Of a DNA stretch of 64,000 bases, positions 14,519-25,200 are shown piece by piece. Positions within the stretch are counted from its first letter, which is position 1. Each line of letters begins with the position of its first letter. The translations under genes and the position numbers were made by a program. The stretch is from positions 1-64,000 of the forward strand of contig DCKD01000013.1 of assembly GCA_002320245.1 (NCBI GenBank). The letters run 5' to 3'. Origin of the DNA: Lachnospiraceae bacterium UBA1683. Lineage in GTDB: Bacteria > Bacillota > Clostridia > Lachnospirales > Lachnospiraceae. The notes under the pieces are model-generated. The model searched no databases. It was not told where the DNA came from and saw only the letters and a program-made list of their open reading frames with translations.

Positions 14519-17002
14519 TTATTTTACATATCCGATAAATGTATTTCCGCTTCCTGCGACCATCGCATTCATCGTATCTATACTTACCGTGCTCTGTTCC
14601 CCGGTATCCGGATTAATGTATGTCACATCTTCCGTCGTATACCCTGTCAGCAGAATTGCATGGTCTGCATCTGTCATTGCGATAACCGGGCGTCCCTTAT
14701 TGATAATGTAGAGTATCTGGTCCAGCGTACATCCCGTCAGATCAATCCGTTTTGCATCATACCTCTCCATGAATGCCGTACATGCATCCAGCAAAGTCTG
14801 GTCATCCGCCTTCTTAAATGCCTCCGCGCCCGTCGCGTACACAAGGTCACGATTCCCCTTCTCCCAGATATACGACTGTTCCGATGAAATCACGACACCA
14901 GATACCTGCGCTGCCTTCTGGATTGCATAAGCTGCTTTGTCATAAACCGCAACAAGCTCTCCCATTCCATACACATAATATTTATCCGGCTTCACCTTAT
15001 CATCGAAAGAAATCGTAATCGGTTTCTCTGCCATTACCTGCTTCGGGCGCAGGATTTTCGGCGATGTCTCTTCGATTCCGTCTGCAAATGTAAACCGCAT
15101 CTGCCTTTCTTTCAAATCTGTGGAAAATGTCTCCAACGTCACATTGCTCTCTTTGCGCTCCTCATTGTTCGTAATATAGTCCTGCGAAACGCCTGTATAG
15201 CTGTCTCCGTTTTTCGCTACCCGGTTTAATGTCACAAGATTCGAATCCACAAGCACATCCGTCAGATAAATCCCCTCCTGTGCATATGTTTTTACAACCT
15301 CATTGGAAGGATTGCGAATCTCCAACTGATACATCGGACGCAGCTCTTCTCCGGTCGCGTTTGTCCCGATATCGTCAGCTTTTGCATACCCGCAAATAAA
15401 ATCATCGCTCACAAATCCCATCGGATAAACATTTTCTCCTTCACCGGCATTGACATCATACGATTCCCCCGTTGAGAGATTCAACACCTGAATCTTTGAT
15501 TCCGATCCATCCGCGCCTGCCCGGAACGCAAGCATATGTCCGTCGTCTGATACGACATACTCGCCTTCCTCCAGATTTTCCGCCAAAATCACCTGTTCAT
15601 CGTTTTCCAGCGCAACCTGATAAAGTGTTCCGCCCGCCAGTGCATACAACATCTGCTGTTCTTCGTTGAAGTAGACCATCTTGCCAAGCTCGTCTTCCGC
15701 AATGGCAAATGATTTCGTGCTTGGGATAAATGCTTTCTCCTCCACCGCATTTTCCGCAATATTAAAATAGTACACATCCACGCCGACCTGACCTTCATAC
15801 TCACCGCGGTTCATATATCCGTACACGGCAAATGCCGTATTGCCCGCACTGTCCACGCTGATAATACGCACCGCATGCTCGTCATTTCTGCTGCGCGCAT
15901 CATGGCCTTCCATATTCGCAAAACTGAACACCAGCGAAAGCTCATCACTTTCCTGGTTATATGTCCACAAATCACGTTCCTGCACAAAGGATAGAACCGT
16001 TCCCTTTTTATTGGTTTCATAAGGAATGTCCGCTTCTGCCAGCCCAAGCAGCAGCCCATCTTTGTCCACCACATGCTTGTTTCCATTAAAAACCTGATTC
16101 ATACTTCGGCTGTAATCCAGAAGATACATTCTCCCGTTCCCATATCTGACACGGAAGAATTCCCTTACATTATATGTCTCTACATCTCCGCTGTCACCGG
16201 TACATGTCACCTGATAACGGGCAAGAATCGATGTGTACACTGTATTGCACTCCTTGATACTCCACTCCACATCAGTCGAAATGGCAGGATTCAATTCTCC
16301 CCACTGCAAGTGGGAAATGTCTGAATGGATATTCACCGTCTGCAGCGTGGTATTGTCGCTCTCTTCATTCGGCTCCAGATACTGCCCCAGTTCCTCCGCA
16401 TACTGCCTGTCAAATGTTTTCGTATGGAAATCTTCTGCAAAATTCAGGCACTCTTTCACTGAACGCTCCGAACTCTGCTCTATCCTTGTATAATAGTAAA
16501 CATTCTTGTCCCCCAACTGCAAGGTTACTTTCAAAACCGCCTCCGGAATGGAATCATCCAGCGCCTTGCTCAGGTTCAGCGTTGCCTTTGCATCCACATT
16601 ACTTTCATCTGCGGCGTCTTCCGTCACTGCAGCGCCGTTCTGGTTCCAGTCCTCCACAGTTTCCTTCAGATAGCATTGCTCTCCGTTCAGAGAGTACGCC
16701 TCATACTCAATTCCCGTAATCTCTTCACCATAGCTTGCGATATTCATCTGCAGCGTCCGGGTTGCCGCAACCGGCGTAATCGTATCCCGCATCGCGGTAA
16801 CATCCATCTCATTCACATACCCGACAAGCGGATTTACTGTATGCTCCTCCACCACAAACGAAACTTCTGGCAGCGTTGGCTCACCAAGACTGATTGTCTG
16901 GTCATCCGTTCCTCTGTTTATAATCAGACTGCTCGCCACCACCGCCGCCAGAAAAATCAGAAACAACACCCCAATTTTTACCCATTTTTTCACTTTTTTC
17001 AT
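14519..17002 (-). CDS. Membrane-anchored protein with beta-propeller-like region and C39-like C-terminus
   Basis: The protein has 827 residues. A basic start and one membrane span (about 9-28) anchor it, with the remainder outside. Residues about 300-640 have repeated beta-rich segments resembling a propeller. The last 130 residues, with IDLTGCTLDQILYIINKGRPVIAMTDADHAILLTGY and a following INPDTGE, resemble the papain-like C39 peptidase fold, in which the His of DHAILLTGY and a downstream Asp or Asn are catalytic. No catalytic Cys at the usual N-terminal helix position is evident, so it may be an inactive C39-like domain. It is followed upstream by a methyltransferase gene 28 bases away. The function is unknown, and I recognise no named family. 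Confidence 0.65.
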   Translation of the reverse strand: MKKVKKWVKIGVLFLIFLAAVVASSLIINRGTDDQTISLGEPTLPEVSFVVEEHTVNPLVGYVNEMDVTAMRDTITPVAATRTLQMNIASYGEEITGIEYEAYSLNGEQCYLKETVEDWNQNGAAVTEDAADESNVDAKATLNLSKALDDSIPEAVLKVTLQLGDKNVYYYTRIEQSSERSVKECLNFAEDFHTKTFDRQYAEELGQYLEPNEESDNTTLQTVNIHSDISHLQWGELNPAISTDVEWSIKECNTVYTSILARYQVTCTGDSGDVETYNVREFFRVRYGNGRMYLLDYSRSMNQVFNGNKHVVDKDGLLLGLAEADIPYETNKKGTVLSFVQERDLWTYNQESDELSLVFSFANMEGHDARSRNDEHAVRIISVDSAGNTAFAVYGYMNRGEYEGQVGVDVYYFNIAENAVEEKAFIPSTKSFAIAEDELGKMVYFNEEQQMLYALAGGTLYQVALENDEQVILAENLEEGEYVVSDDGHMLAFRAGADGSESKIQVLNLSTGESYDVNAGEGENVYPMGFVSDDFICGYAKADDIGTNATGEELRPMYQLEIRNPSNEVVKTYAQEGIYLTDVLVDSNLVTLNRVAKNGDSYTGVSQDYITNNEERKESNVTLETFSTDLKERQMRFTFADGIEETSPKILRPKQVMAEKPITISFDDKVKPDKYYVYGMGELVAVYDKAAYAIQKAAQVSGVVISSEQSYIWEKGNRDLVYATGAEAFKKADDQTLLDACTAFMERYDAKRIDLTGCTLDQILYIINKGRPVIAMTDADHAILLTGYTTEDVTYINPDTGEQSTVSIDTMNAMVAGSGNTFIGYVK

Positions 17003-17030
17003 TCTATATTCAATCCCCTTGTTAAAACCC

Positions 17031-18254
17031 TTATCTTATTTCCTGCTCTTTTTTTTCCCGTTTCCTGCTCCCTTTATCCTGTTTCCCCAAATCTTCTGTT
17101 TCATTCACCATCAGCTTTCCAAGCGTAGGCATCACTTGTAAAAATTCTTCACACGCCTGAATCTGCTCCCTGCATTCCGCGGCATATGCCGCATTCGTGT
17201 TTCCATTTTTCACCGCGCGCAGCAAAATATTCTTCGGCGTATTCTCCATGTCAATGAACTCCAAAACCTGCGTCTCGTATCCCCTGCTCTCCAGATACTG
17301 CGCTCTTAGCCCATCTGTCACAAGTGCCGCGAACCGCTCCTTTAAAAGTCCGTATTTCATAACAGGAGAAAGAATATCATTTCTCATCTGTCCATTCAAT
17401 TCATGCTGGCAGCATGGCACCGACAGAATCACCCTTGCATTCCATCCGATTGCCTTCGCCAGTGCATAATCTGTCGCCGTATCACAGGCATGAAGCGTCA
17501 CGACCATATCCACCTCACTGACACCTTCATAATCCGCAATATCCCCTTCTGAAAATATCAGCTTTTCATAGCCATACTTTTTACCCAGTTCCCTGCAATG
17601 CGCAATGACATCTTTCTTCAAATCCAAGCCGATAATCCGGATATCATACTGCTTCAGCTCATGTAAATAATAATACATTGCAAATGTCAGATACGACTTT
17701 CCGCATCCAAAATCGAGAATAGTCACTTCTCTGTCCTTGTCAAGCTGCGGAAGGATATCCTCAATAAATTCCAGAAAACGGTTAATCTGGCGGAATTTAT
17801 CAAACTTCGTCTGCACAATCTTTCCTTCCTTTGTCATCACACCGAGGTCCTGTAAGAATGGAATGCACATCCCTTCCTGCAAAATATAATTCTTGCTGCG
17901 GTTATGGGTATGCACCTGATTCTCCCGGCATTCCTTTGCCCGCTTCTTCTGGACCGTCACCTTTCCCTTCTTACTCACCAGTACCGTATAATCCTGCTCT
18001 TTTGTCATCATCTGTACCTGCCTGAATTCCTTCATATACGCACATATGCGGACAACTGCCTCTTCCGCCTCCAGATTCTCATGGAAAGCCTGTGTATTTG
18101 AAAAAGACTCCAATTGAAAGAAAAGTTTCCCTTTCATCTCAACCGGACGTATCTTTACCTTTATTATCCCCTCTTTTGTCCGGGGATTACTCATAATTGC
18201 CTGTATAAAATTTATATTTAACGTTTCACAAAACAACTGTTTTAAATTATCCAT
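17031..18254 (-). CDS. Class I SAM-dependent methyltransferase (Methyltransf_32-like)
   Basis: The protein has 407 residues. An N-terminal 150-residue region of unknown role is followed by a Rossmann methyltransferase with motif I ILDFGCGKSYLTFAMYYYL, motif II IIGLDLKKDVI and the post-motif VVTLHACDTATDYAL, then SVPCCQHELNGQ, which is characteristic of the METTL25/Methyltransf_32 group. The product may methylate rRNA, tRNA or protein; the substrate is not known. It lies 28 bases upstream of the anchored 827-residue protein on the same strand and could share its transcript. The charged C-terminal tail (GKQDKGSRKREKK) may bind RNA. Confidence 0.8.
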   Translation of the reverse strand: MDNLKQLFCETLNINFIQAIMSNPRTKEGIIKVKIRPVEMKGKLFFQLESFSNTQAFHENLEAEEAVVRICAYMKEFRQVQMMTKEQDYTVLVSKKGKVTVQKKRAKECRENQVHTHNRSKNYILQEGMCIPFLQDLGVMTKEGKIVQTKFDKFRQINRFLEFIEDILPQLDKDREVTILDFGCGKSYLTFAMYYYLHELKQYDIRIIGLDLKKDVIAHCRELGKKYGYEKLIFSEGDIADYEGVSEVDMVVTLHACDTATDYALAKAIGWNARVILSVPCCQHELNGQMRNDILSPVMKYGLLKERFAALVTDGLRAQYLESRGYETQVLEFIDMENTPKNILLRAVKNGNTNAAYAAECREQIQACEEFLQVMPTLGKLMVNETEDLGKQDKGSRKREKKEQEIR

Positions 18255-18381
18255 AAACTCCCTCTTTCACAGTCAGAAACGATTTTGTTTCCCAATATTC
18301 AAAAACTATTTTCTTTCTTATTGTAAAGCAAAACATACAATCATGCAATAGAGCGTATCTGAAATTTACAGGAATGTGGTT

Positions 18382-18433
18382 ACAGTTCAGCCCGTACCCA
18401 ATCATAACACCGATTGAGTACGGGCTGAACTGT
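18382..18433. repeat. Long hairpin next to the kinase stop, related to 21108-21135
   Basis: ACAGTTCAGCCCGTAC...CAATC and its complement form a stem of about 22 bases with one mismatch around an 8-base loop, starting three bases beyond the kinase stop. There is no T run, so it is a poor intrinsic terminator. The right arm sequence GATTGAGTACGGGCTGAA recurs beyond the other end of the kinase gene. Confidence 0.7.
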
Positions 18434-18435
18434 TA

Positions 18436-21066
18436 TCATTTCCTTAATTCTTTTGTAAACGAAATTGTTACCTTAAACAAATCTCCGTCCAGATATAATT
18501 CAAATGTACCGCCCTGCATCTCCGTCAGATTTTTTGCAATCGACAGCCCAAGACCGCTTCCTTCCGTACTTCTGGAAATGTCCCCACGGATAAACCGCTC
18601 GGTCAGTTCTTCCGCCCGGATGTTCAGCTTCTGCGCCGATATATTTTTCAAGGAAAACTGTACCTTCTCCCCCTCCGTCTGCACATCCGCATAAACCCGC
18701 GTTCCCGGCATAGCGTATTTTGCCGCATTGTTGAAAATATTTTCCAGCACACGCCACATCCGCCGTCCATCGGCATGAATCACAACCGGCTCCTCGGGGA
18801 ATGAGGTGATGACTTCCAGTTTGCTTGCCGCCATCTTCTCCGCAAACTCGCCCACCGTCTGGTTCAGCATTTCCACAAGATTCAAGTCCATCATTTCCAG
18901 CTTGATATTTCCACTGCTCACTTTGGATGCCTCGACCACATCCTCCGTCAGCACCTTCAGACGCTGCGCCTTTGCCTCAAGAATGTCCAAATACCCCTGA
19001 ATTTTCGGATCATCAATATTCTCCCGCTTCAGCAAATCTACATAATTAATAATAGACGTCAGCGGCGTCTTGATATCGTGAGATACATTGGTTATCAAAT
19101 CCGTCTTCAGCCGCTCACTCTTCATCCCCTGCTCGACCGCCCGCTGCAACCCGTTTCCGATATTATTAACCATCTCCGCCATCTGCAGATATTCACCATG
19201 CAGACCTTCCGTCGGAATCTGATAATCCACATCTCCGGATGAAATCTGCTCAATCCCTTTTCGGATTTTATCCTTTGCAACCGCACCACGGATAATAAAA
19301 TAGCCCGCTACAGCCTCCGCTGCAAACATCAGCATACATACCATTCCGCTGCCACCCGATGCAGCTGCCATCCAATGTAAAACTATAAATCCGCCAAACA
19401 GTAATGCTGCACGGAATGTCACGCTGCGATGCCTCCAAACGGTTTCAACTTCTTTTTCGATTCCCGTTCCTAACCAGTATATGAGACTGTTCTTCCATAC
19501 AATATGCCCCTTAATCCGCCTTACAAGGCTGAGATACCCAATCAGGAATAACGCAGCCGTCAATCCGACATAAGCCGTAATCACAAGTATATCAGCCATC
19601 GACATTGAGAAAACCCAATAGTTACCCACATGGTAGGTACTGCCATAATAGTCAGCGGTCCGGATCCCGCTCACATCATATCCGACTCCTCCCCAACTTT
19701 CCCCGACCAACATTGTCATAAAAATCCAGGGAACAATTACCACAGCCGCCGCAAATTCCGTCTTCCATTTATCAAATACATTCAGATGGATATCTTCATC
19801 TTCTGCTTTTCTCCCCGCCACAACCGTAAGCCAGACAATCGAGAGGCAAAACAGAATGATACATATAATTACGATAATCCCGGCGCTCCTCAGATACGGC
19901 GCATACTCGTTATAACTTTTTGCACTACTGTAAAATACATCCTGTACCGGGTAACTTGTATCCACTGCCGCAGCAAATATATAGTCTGAACTTAAACCAC
20001 CTTCAACTTCAACAACTCCCCGCCACTCACTTGCGGATGCCTTTGCAATATTACTTTCAAACTCCGCAAGTTTCGGTTTCACAATCACATATTTTGTATT
20101 TTTTCCCTCAGTAAGCGCCTTGATGTTTGCTTCCCCATCCCCATACTTATTCCAGCCGTTGTGATTGGTGTACACCCGTTTACTTTCCTCATCTACAAAC
20201 AGATATGTGAGATTCGTATTGCCCTCACTCCAGATATTTCCTGAAGATTTATAATCAGAAACCTCATAATCTATCTGTCCAAGCACAGACTCCAAATCAC
20301 TAAACACCTGCTCCAGCTTTCCGCTCAGTGCCGGTGTATTGTTGACAGCATCCAGAAGACTCTCCGCACCGATTGGAGCCGCTTCCTCCTTAAGAACGGT
20401 CGATGAAAAGTTCCAGCAGTCTGTATACAGTTCCACCCCATCTCCATTTGTAATGCTAAGCTGTACTCCATCTCCATAATAATCAGAAATATTATACCCT
20501 TCCTCCAGTGCGGAAAGAAATTCCTGTATTCCGCCACTGTCATCCGCCGTCACTTCTTTGCCATCCAGCATCACACGCAGGTTCTTCTGCTGCAACTGGT
20601 TTCTGAACTGGCTCATATAATAATAGTAATAAGAACGGTCCGGTTTCTCACAGACTACAATCGTTCCGTCTTCATAATCCCAGCCCTGATTGCAGACACG
20701 TCTGCTCCATGTTCTCAAATCACTCAGTTTATAAGCAATTCCTGATTTATTTTCCCCGGAAATCTCCCCGTTTTCTGCGTATTCCATTATATCAACGGTT
20801 TTATCCGGATTGTATTTTCCATCCGTCTCAAAATTCTTCCCAAGCGCCGCCTGCCTTACAATCGTCTCCGCCGCCTGACTCAACATGCCGTCAAATGACT
20901 CCGAGTCCTCATAACTTCCCACTGATTTCTGAAAAATGTCTCCCTGTGAAACGTAACTCGGAAAGCCAAGCAGTATCACCCCATTGATTCCTACAGTAAC
21001 CGCAGTGATAATTGTAACCAGAACCAATATCGCTTTCGTCCCCGGCATTCGATACCATTTATTCAT
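18436..21066 (-). CDS. Large membrane sensor histidine kinase
   Basis: The protein has 876 residues. Span one is at about 12-34, and a long extracellular region (about 35-390) of unknown fold follows. Several more spans run from about 395 to 600, then a HAMP-like linker, HisKA with VSHDIKTPLTSIINY and HATPase_c with NIFNNAAKYA and GSGLGLSIAKN. It works with the OmpR-type regulator encoded just upstream on the same strand. The large ectodomain suggests an external ligand or envelope signal. Nothing is visibly broken. Related hairpins flank the gene on both sides. Confidence 0.9.
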   Translation of the reverse strand: MNKWYRMPGTKAILVLVTIITAVTVGINGVILLGFPSYVSQGDIFQKSVGSYEDSESFDGMLSQAAETIVRQAALGKNFETDGKYNPDKTVDIMEYAENGEISGENKSGIAYKLSDLRTWSRRVCNQGWDYEDGTIVVCEKPDRSYYYYYMSQFRNQLQQKNLRVMLDGKEVTADDSGGIQEFLSALEEGYNISDYYGDGVQLSITNGDGVELYTDCWNFSSTVLKEEAAPIGAESLLDAVNNTPALSGKLEQVFSDLESVLGQIDYEVSDYKSSGNIWSEGNTNLTYLFVDEESKRVYTNHNGWNKYGDGEANIKALTEGKNTKYVIVKPKLAEFESNIAKASASEWRGVVEVEGGLSSDYIFAAAVDTSYPVQDVFYSSAKSYNEYAPYLRSAGIIVIICIILFCLSIVWLTVVAGRKAEDEDIHLNVFDKWKTEFAAAVVIVPWIFMTMLVGESWGGVGYDVSGIRTADYYGSTYHVGNYWVFSMSMADILVITAYVGLTAALFLIGYLSLVRRIKGHIVWKNSLIYWLGTGIEKEVETVWRHRSVTFRAALLFGGFIVLHWMAAASGGSGMVCMLMFAAEAVAGYFIIRGAVAKDKIRKGIEQISSGDVDYQIPTEGLHGEYLQMAEMVNNIGNGLQRAVEQGMKSERLKTDLITNVSHDIKTPLTSIINYVDLLKRENIDDPKIQGYLDILEAKAQRLKVLTEDVVEASKVSSGNIKLEMMDLNLVEMLNQTVGEFAEKMAASKLEVITSFPEEPVVIHADGRRMWRVLENIFNNAAKYAMPGTRVYADVQTEGEKVQFSLKNISAQKLNIRAEELTERFIRGDISRSTEGSGLGLSIAKNLTEMQGGTFELYLDGDLFKVTISFTKELRK

Positions 21067-21107
21067 ACAAACTCCCTTCCGATTCTCCCCTCACTGTTTC
21101 ATATCTC

Positions 21108-21135
21108 GTACTCAATCAGTGTTATGATTGAGTAC
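21108..21135. repeat. Hairpin between regulator and kinase genes
   Basis: GTACTCAATCA and TGATTGAGTAC form an 11-base perfect stem around a 6-base loop, followed by GGGCTGAATCGTTA. The shared block GATTGAGTACGGGCTGAA with 18412-18430 shows both are copies of one element. Confidence 0.65.
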
Positions 21136-21176
21136 GGGCTGAATCGTTACCATATCTCACCGTTCCATATTTATCC

Positions 21177-21881
21177 TCAGTTTGGTTGAATCTTTTCCAC
21201 CTTATATCCGACTCCCCACACCACTTTCAGGTAGCGCGGCTCCTTCGGATTGATTTCAATTTTTTCACGGATATGACGAATATGTACCGCAACTGTATTG
21301 TCCGCTCCGATTGCCTCCTCGTTCCAAATGGATTCATAGATCTGGTCAATCGAAAATACCCGTCCCTGATTCCTCATCAATAATCGCAAAATATTATACT
21401 CAATCGGTGTCAGCTTTACTGGCTCACCATCTACCGTCACCTGTTTCAAATCATCATTCATCTGTAATCCGCCGGTCTCATAAATAATATCCTGCGCCCC
21501 CTTCACAGTCCCGCCAAACTGCGTATAGCGGCGGAGCTGAGACTTCACCCTTGCAATTAACTCCAACGGATTAAACGGTTTTGTCACATAATCATCTGCT
21601 CCGACGTTTAACCCAAGAATCTTATCCACATCCTCCGACTTCGCCGATAAAATAATAATCGGGATACTGTGTTTCTCACGAATCTTCAATGTCGCGTGAA
21701 TCCCGTCCAGCTTTGGCATCATCACGTCCAGCAGCAGCAAATGGACTTCTTCTTTCTCAAGAATCTGCAGCGCCTGCTCGCCGTCATAAGCCTTCAGAAT
21801 ATGATATCCCTCCTGCGTCAAATAAATTTCAATTGCCTCTACGATTTCTTTATCATCATCACATACCAATATGTTATACAT
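21177..21881 (-). CDS. OmpR/PhoB-family response regulator
   Basis: The start at 21881 (MYNILVCDDD) is chosen because GGGAGG lies eight bases before it; the frame extends upstream to 21908 without a site. The receiver has the acidic triad (CDDD), the phospho-Asp in LLLLDVMMPKLDG and Lys in DDYVTKPF. The winged-helix domain ends with HIRHIREKIE and RYLKVVWGVGYKVE. It is the partner of the kinase 110 bases downstream. The TATACT box at 21900-21905 (minus strand) is a plausible promoter, with repeated TTAA elements upstream that could be autoregulatory. The regulon is unknown, but the nearby GH101 gene is one possible target. Confidence 0.9.
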   Translation of the reverse strand: MYNILVCDDDKEIVEAIEIYLTQEGYHILKAYDGEQALQILEKEEVHLLLLDVMMPKLDGIHATLKIREKHSIPIIILSAKSEDVDKILGLNVGADDYVTKPFNPLELIARVKSQLRRYTQFGGTVKGAQDIIYETGGLQMNDDLKQVTVDGEPVKLTPIEYNILRLLMRNQGRVFSIDQIYESIWNEEAIGADNTVAVHIRHIREKIEINPKEPRYLKVVWGVGYKVEKIQPN

Positions 21882-22065
21882 CTTCATCACCTCCCTTACA
21901 GTATACATGATATCAGGGAAAGATTAAGAAGATTTTGCGCAAATTCTTATAAATTTCTTAACTGTAAAATGCATATGTCTCTCACATTCATCCCCTTATT
22001 CAGGCTGTCCTTCTTCATAATTTCATAAGATTCTTTCGATTTCTTTCATACATTCAACATACTTT

Positions 22066-22246
22066 AGACACATTTACTTAGTATACTTAGTCTCAGATAG
22101 TTGATAAAACAACTATCTCCCCCCTCATAAAGTAAAGACATCCCGGGGTATTCCCCTGGATGTCGCACTTTACTCTCATTCCTTTTAGATAACTAATAAA
22201 AACGACGAAACCCGTCGGCCATACGGCTGACGGGTTTTCGCTGTTT
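22066..22246. repeat. Structured repeat family, copy A
   Basis: It contains, in order, a conserved TATACT box, hairpin AGATAGTTG/CAACTATCT, the block CCCCCCTCATAAA, a second hairpin GACATCCCGGGG TATT CCCCTGGATGTC, TTTACTCTCATTCC, and a terminator-like stem AACCCGTC...GACGGGTTTTCGCTG. Copies B and C keep the same order of stems with different bases in stems two and three. It lies 3' of GH101. Confidence 0.8.
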
Positions 22247-22279
22247 AACTGAAAACGACTAAGACAGTGCACTAGTGTA

Positions 22280-25200
22280 TTAATACTGACGTCTCTTTCT
22301 TACAAAGATTGCAGCAACCGCCGCAAGAACTGCCAGTACCCCTGAAACTGTCCATCCAATCAGAGATGATGTATCTCCGGTCTTAACAACATTTGGCTTA
22401 TTTGTCACCGGATTCTTTGGTGCATCTGTTTTATCTTTCAGCTCCGCATTCATCTTCGCCGTAATGTTAATCAATTTATCTAACGCATTGTCAATTTCTT
22501 TCTGTGATGCATTTTCATTTTCCAAAACAGCTTTTGCTTCTGCAAGTGCCTCCTGATATGCTTTCCAGTTTTCTTTTGAATGGTTTGCTTCTTTGTAGTA
22601 ATCCAGGCACTCATTGTAGAATTTATCTAATTTCGATTTATCCGTCTTCTCCGGCTGCGGAGCTTCTGCTTTCACAAGACCTTCATAAGCGGCTTTCAGT
22701 GCCTCTGCTGTCTGATTCACTGTCTCCTGACTTGCATTTTTATCCTCTAATACGGATTTTGCATTTGTCATAGCTTCAGCAAAACCTTTCCAGCTTTCTG
22801 CTGTATAATCCTTTTCTTTTAATCCGGAATAGTCATTTACCAGTTTTTCCAAAGCACTCTTATCTGCTGTTTCCGGATTTTCATCGGTTTCTCCGATTCT
22901 TTCAATTACAAGATTGTCAAGAACAAGTTCCTGATATCCGCCAAAGTTTGCTTCAGCGCCTCCTGTTCCCTGTAAATCTGCCGGTTTATCTGTAGAGTAA
23001 ATACCAAACCATGTCTGTCCTGATTCATCTCCTGTAATTTCACATTCATAATGCCCATCCTGATCCGGCCCCATACTCATAGGAAGTTCATCCAGTTTTA
23101 CATTTCCATCATATTCGCCCGAACCTACTGCAACTGCGTAAATTCCGTCACTTCCTGCCTGATAATCAAAACTTACTTTGTATTTTCTGCCCGGCTCAAA
23201 ACGGAAGTTCTGAGGAATTGTCTGGTATGCCAATGTTGCGCCTTCTGTCAGGCCATTAATCTTAACCGACCAGTTTCCGTCAAGGACGTCATCCATCTTC
23301 TTCACGTCCCATCCGGCTTGTGTATAAGGGGCATGCAATTCGGAAAGATGAATTCTGTTGTCCTCTACACCTTCAATTCCGGAAACTACAAACGGATATA
23401 ATCCCTGCACGCTCTTTTCAAAATCCTGCTCGAATTTTACAACTTCACCCTTCTCGTTTGTTGTAATATTCTTAGAATCGTTTTCAACAATACGGATATC
23501 ATCAAAGTAAGAAGAACCATCCCCTTCTTCACGTGATATTGTAAGCGTCACTTTTCCAGATTCCGGTGCTGTAAAGAATACATACATATTCTGGAAGTAG
23601 CTGCTTCCGTCTGTTGTAGAACTGTTTGTATTATGTGTATAAGCTTTTACATAGTTCTTTGCAATTGAACGGGTTGTATAATTTGATGCAAGCACTTTAT
23701 CCCCTGATTTAATCTCAACAGATGCCTTTGCATCACTTCTGTTATCCACACCAACTAAAACTGCATATTGTTTTCCTGCCTCCAAATCTGTCAGTTTCTG
23801 AGTCATAGCAACGTTACCGTCTAATTTCATCATCGGATTGCTGTGCTGACTCTTTGCAATTTCTGCTGTGCCTTCACCTTCTTTATTCCACATATCCAGA
23901 CTGCCGCTGTTAAATCCGGCATCCACAATATGCATTCCTTCGCTCCATGTTACTTTGATATTTCCTTCTTCACCTTTACATACTACATATGGAATCTCTG
24001 ACTCTGCCTCTAATGTAATCTTTCCGCCGTCTACTGCTACAGTTCTTTCTTCCGTCTTTCCAAGGTCTGTCAATTTGTATACTTTTACATTTTTCAGCCC
24101 TGACCAGCTATCCGGAAGCTCCCATGTAGTTGTACCGCCTTGCGTATTCCAGTGATACAGTTTTTCATCCTCTGCTTTCACTGTCTCTCCCGTCTGGGCA
24201 TCCCAAATCCATGGAAGCAGATATGACTCTGTCCCTTTTTTATTGCCGTTACGGATATCATCATCGGTTCTGTCTCCCTGTGATACCGCACCCTGTGCAA
24301 TCACTTTTCCATTTAAGGTCATTGTTCTTTCTCTGTATGCAGGACTTGCCGGATCATTTGAACCTCTCTGCAATACCAATGTAGAACCGGCGTCATCTTT
24401 TAATGTAATCTTCATTTCAGGAGTCCATGCCGCTCCCCCTACATTCACAGATTCGCCGTCTTCCCAGTCAACAATCTCATAATGCTGGATAAACTTTGTT
24501 GTCAAATCATGTGTATAAAGGTTGGTGATATACGCATCATAATCGTTACGTCCCTGCCATCCTTCAAAGTCTTTCATGTTGTACCCGCCAAGAAGTGGTG
24601 CTACCGCTGCGCCGCCATATGCAGGATAATCTCCAACCCATGAATCTTTCTGATGATTACGCAGGAAACGCATTACTTCACTGTTCTGACCTTTTGCATC
24701 TTTACCGCCATATGTAAGATCTGTTGCCCAGTGCTGGAACGTAGCGTCATACTCATTTGCCCCGCCCCATTCATTTGCCATACGCCATCCATTGTCATTG
24801 ATTTCCTTTGACAGCTTACGTGTCTGTTGCGAATCATCGTTCTTGCTGCCTGTATTATTTCCCCAGATATCTACATAGACAAAGTCAAGGTTTTGTCCCA
24901 CCAGCTCTTCCAGTGCATCAAAACGGGCTTCTCTTTCTCCTGTCGCAAGGTCATAAATACTGTCAAGCCCGATACCCTGGTCAATCCAGTTCCATCCGTA
25001 ACGGAGACTGCCATCTTCATTACGTCGAACGTTATCATCCTTGAATGCTTTTGCTTCCGGATACATCTCACCTGCATTAACATGGACACCAAATCTCGCA
25101 CCGTATTCTGCACCTTTTTCCATTAAGGTGTTCATATCCTCTGCTCCGCCGATTCTCTGCCCGATATCTGCATAGTCCGGATGTGCGGAATCATGCCCTT

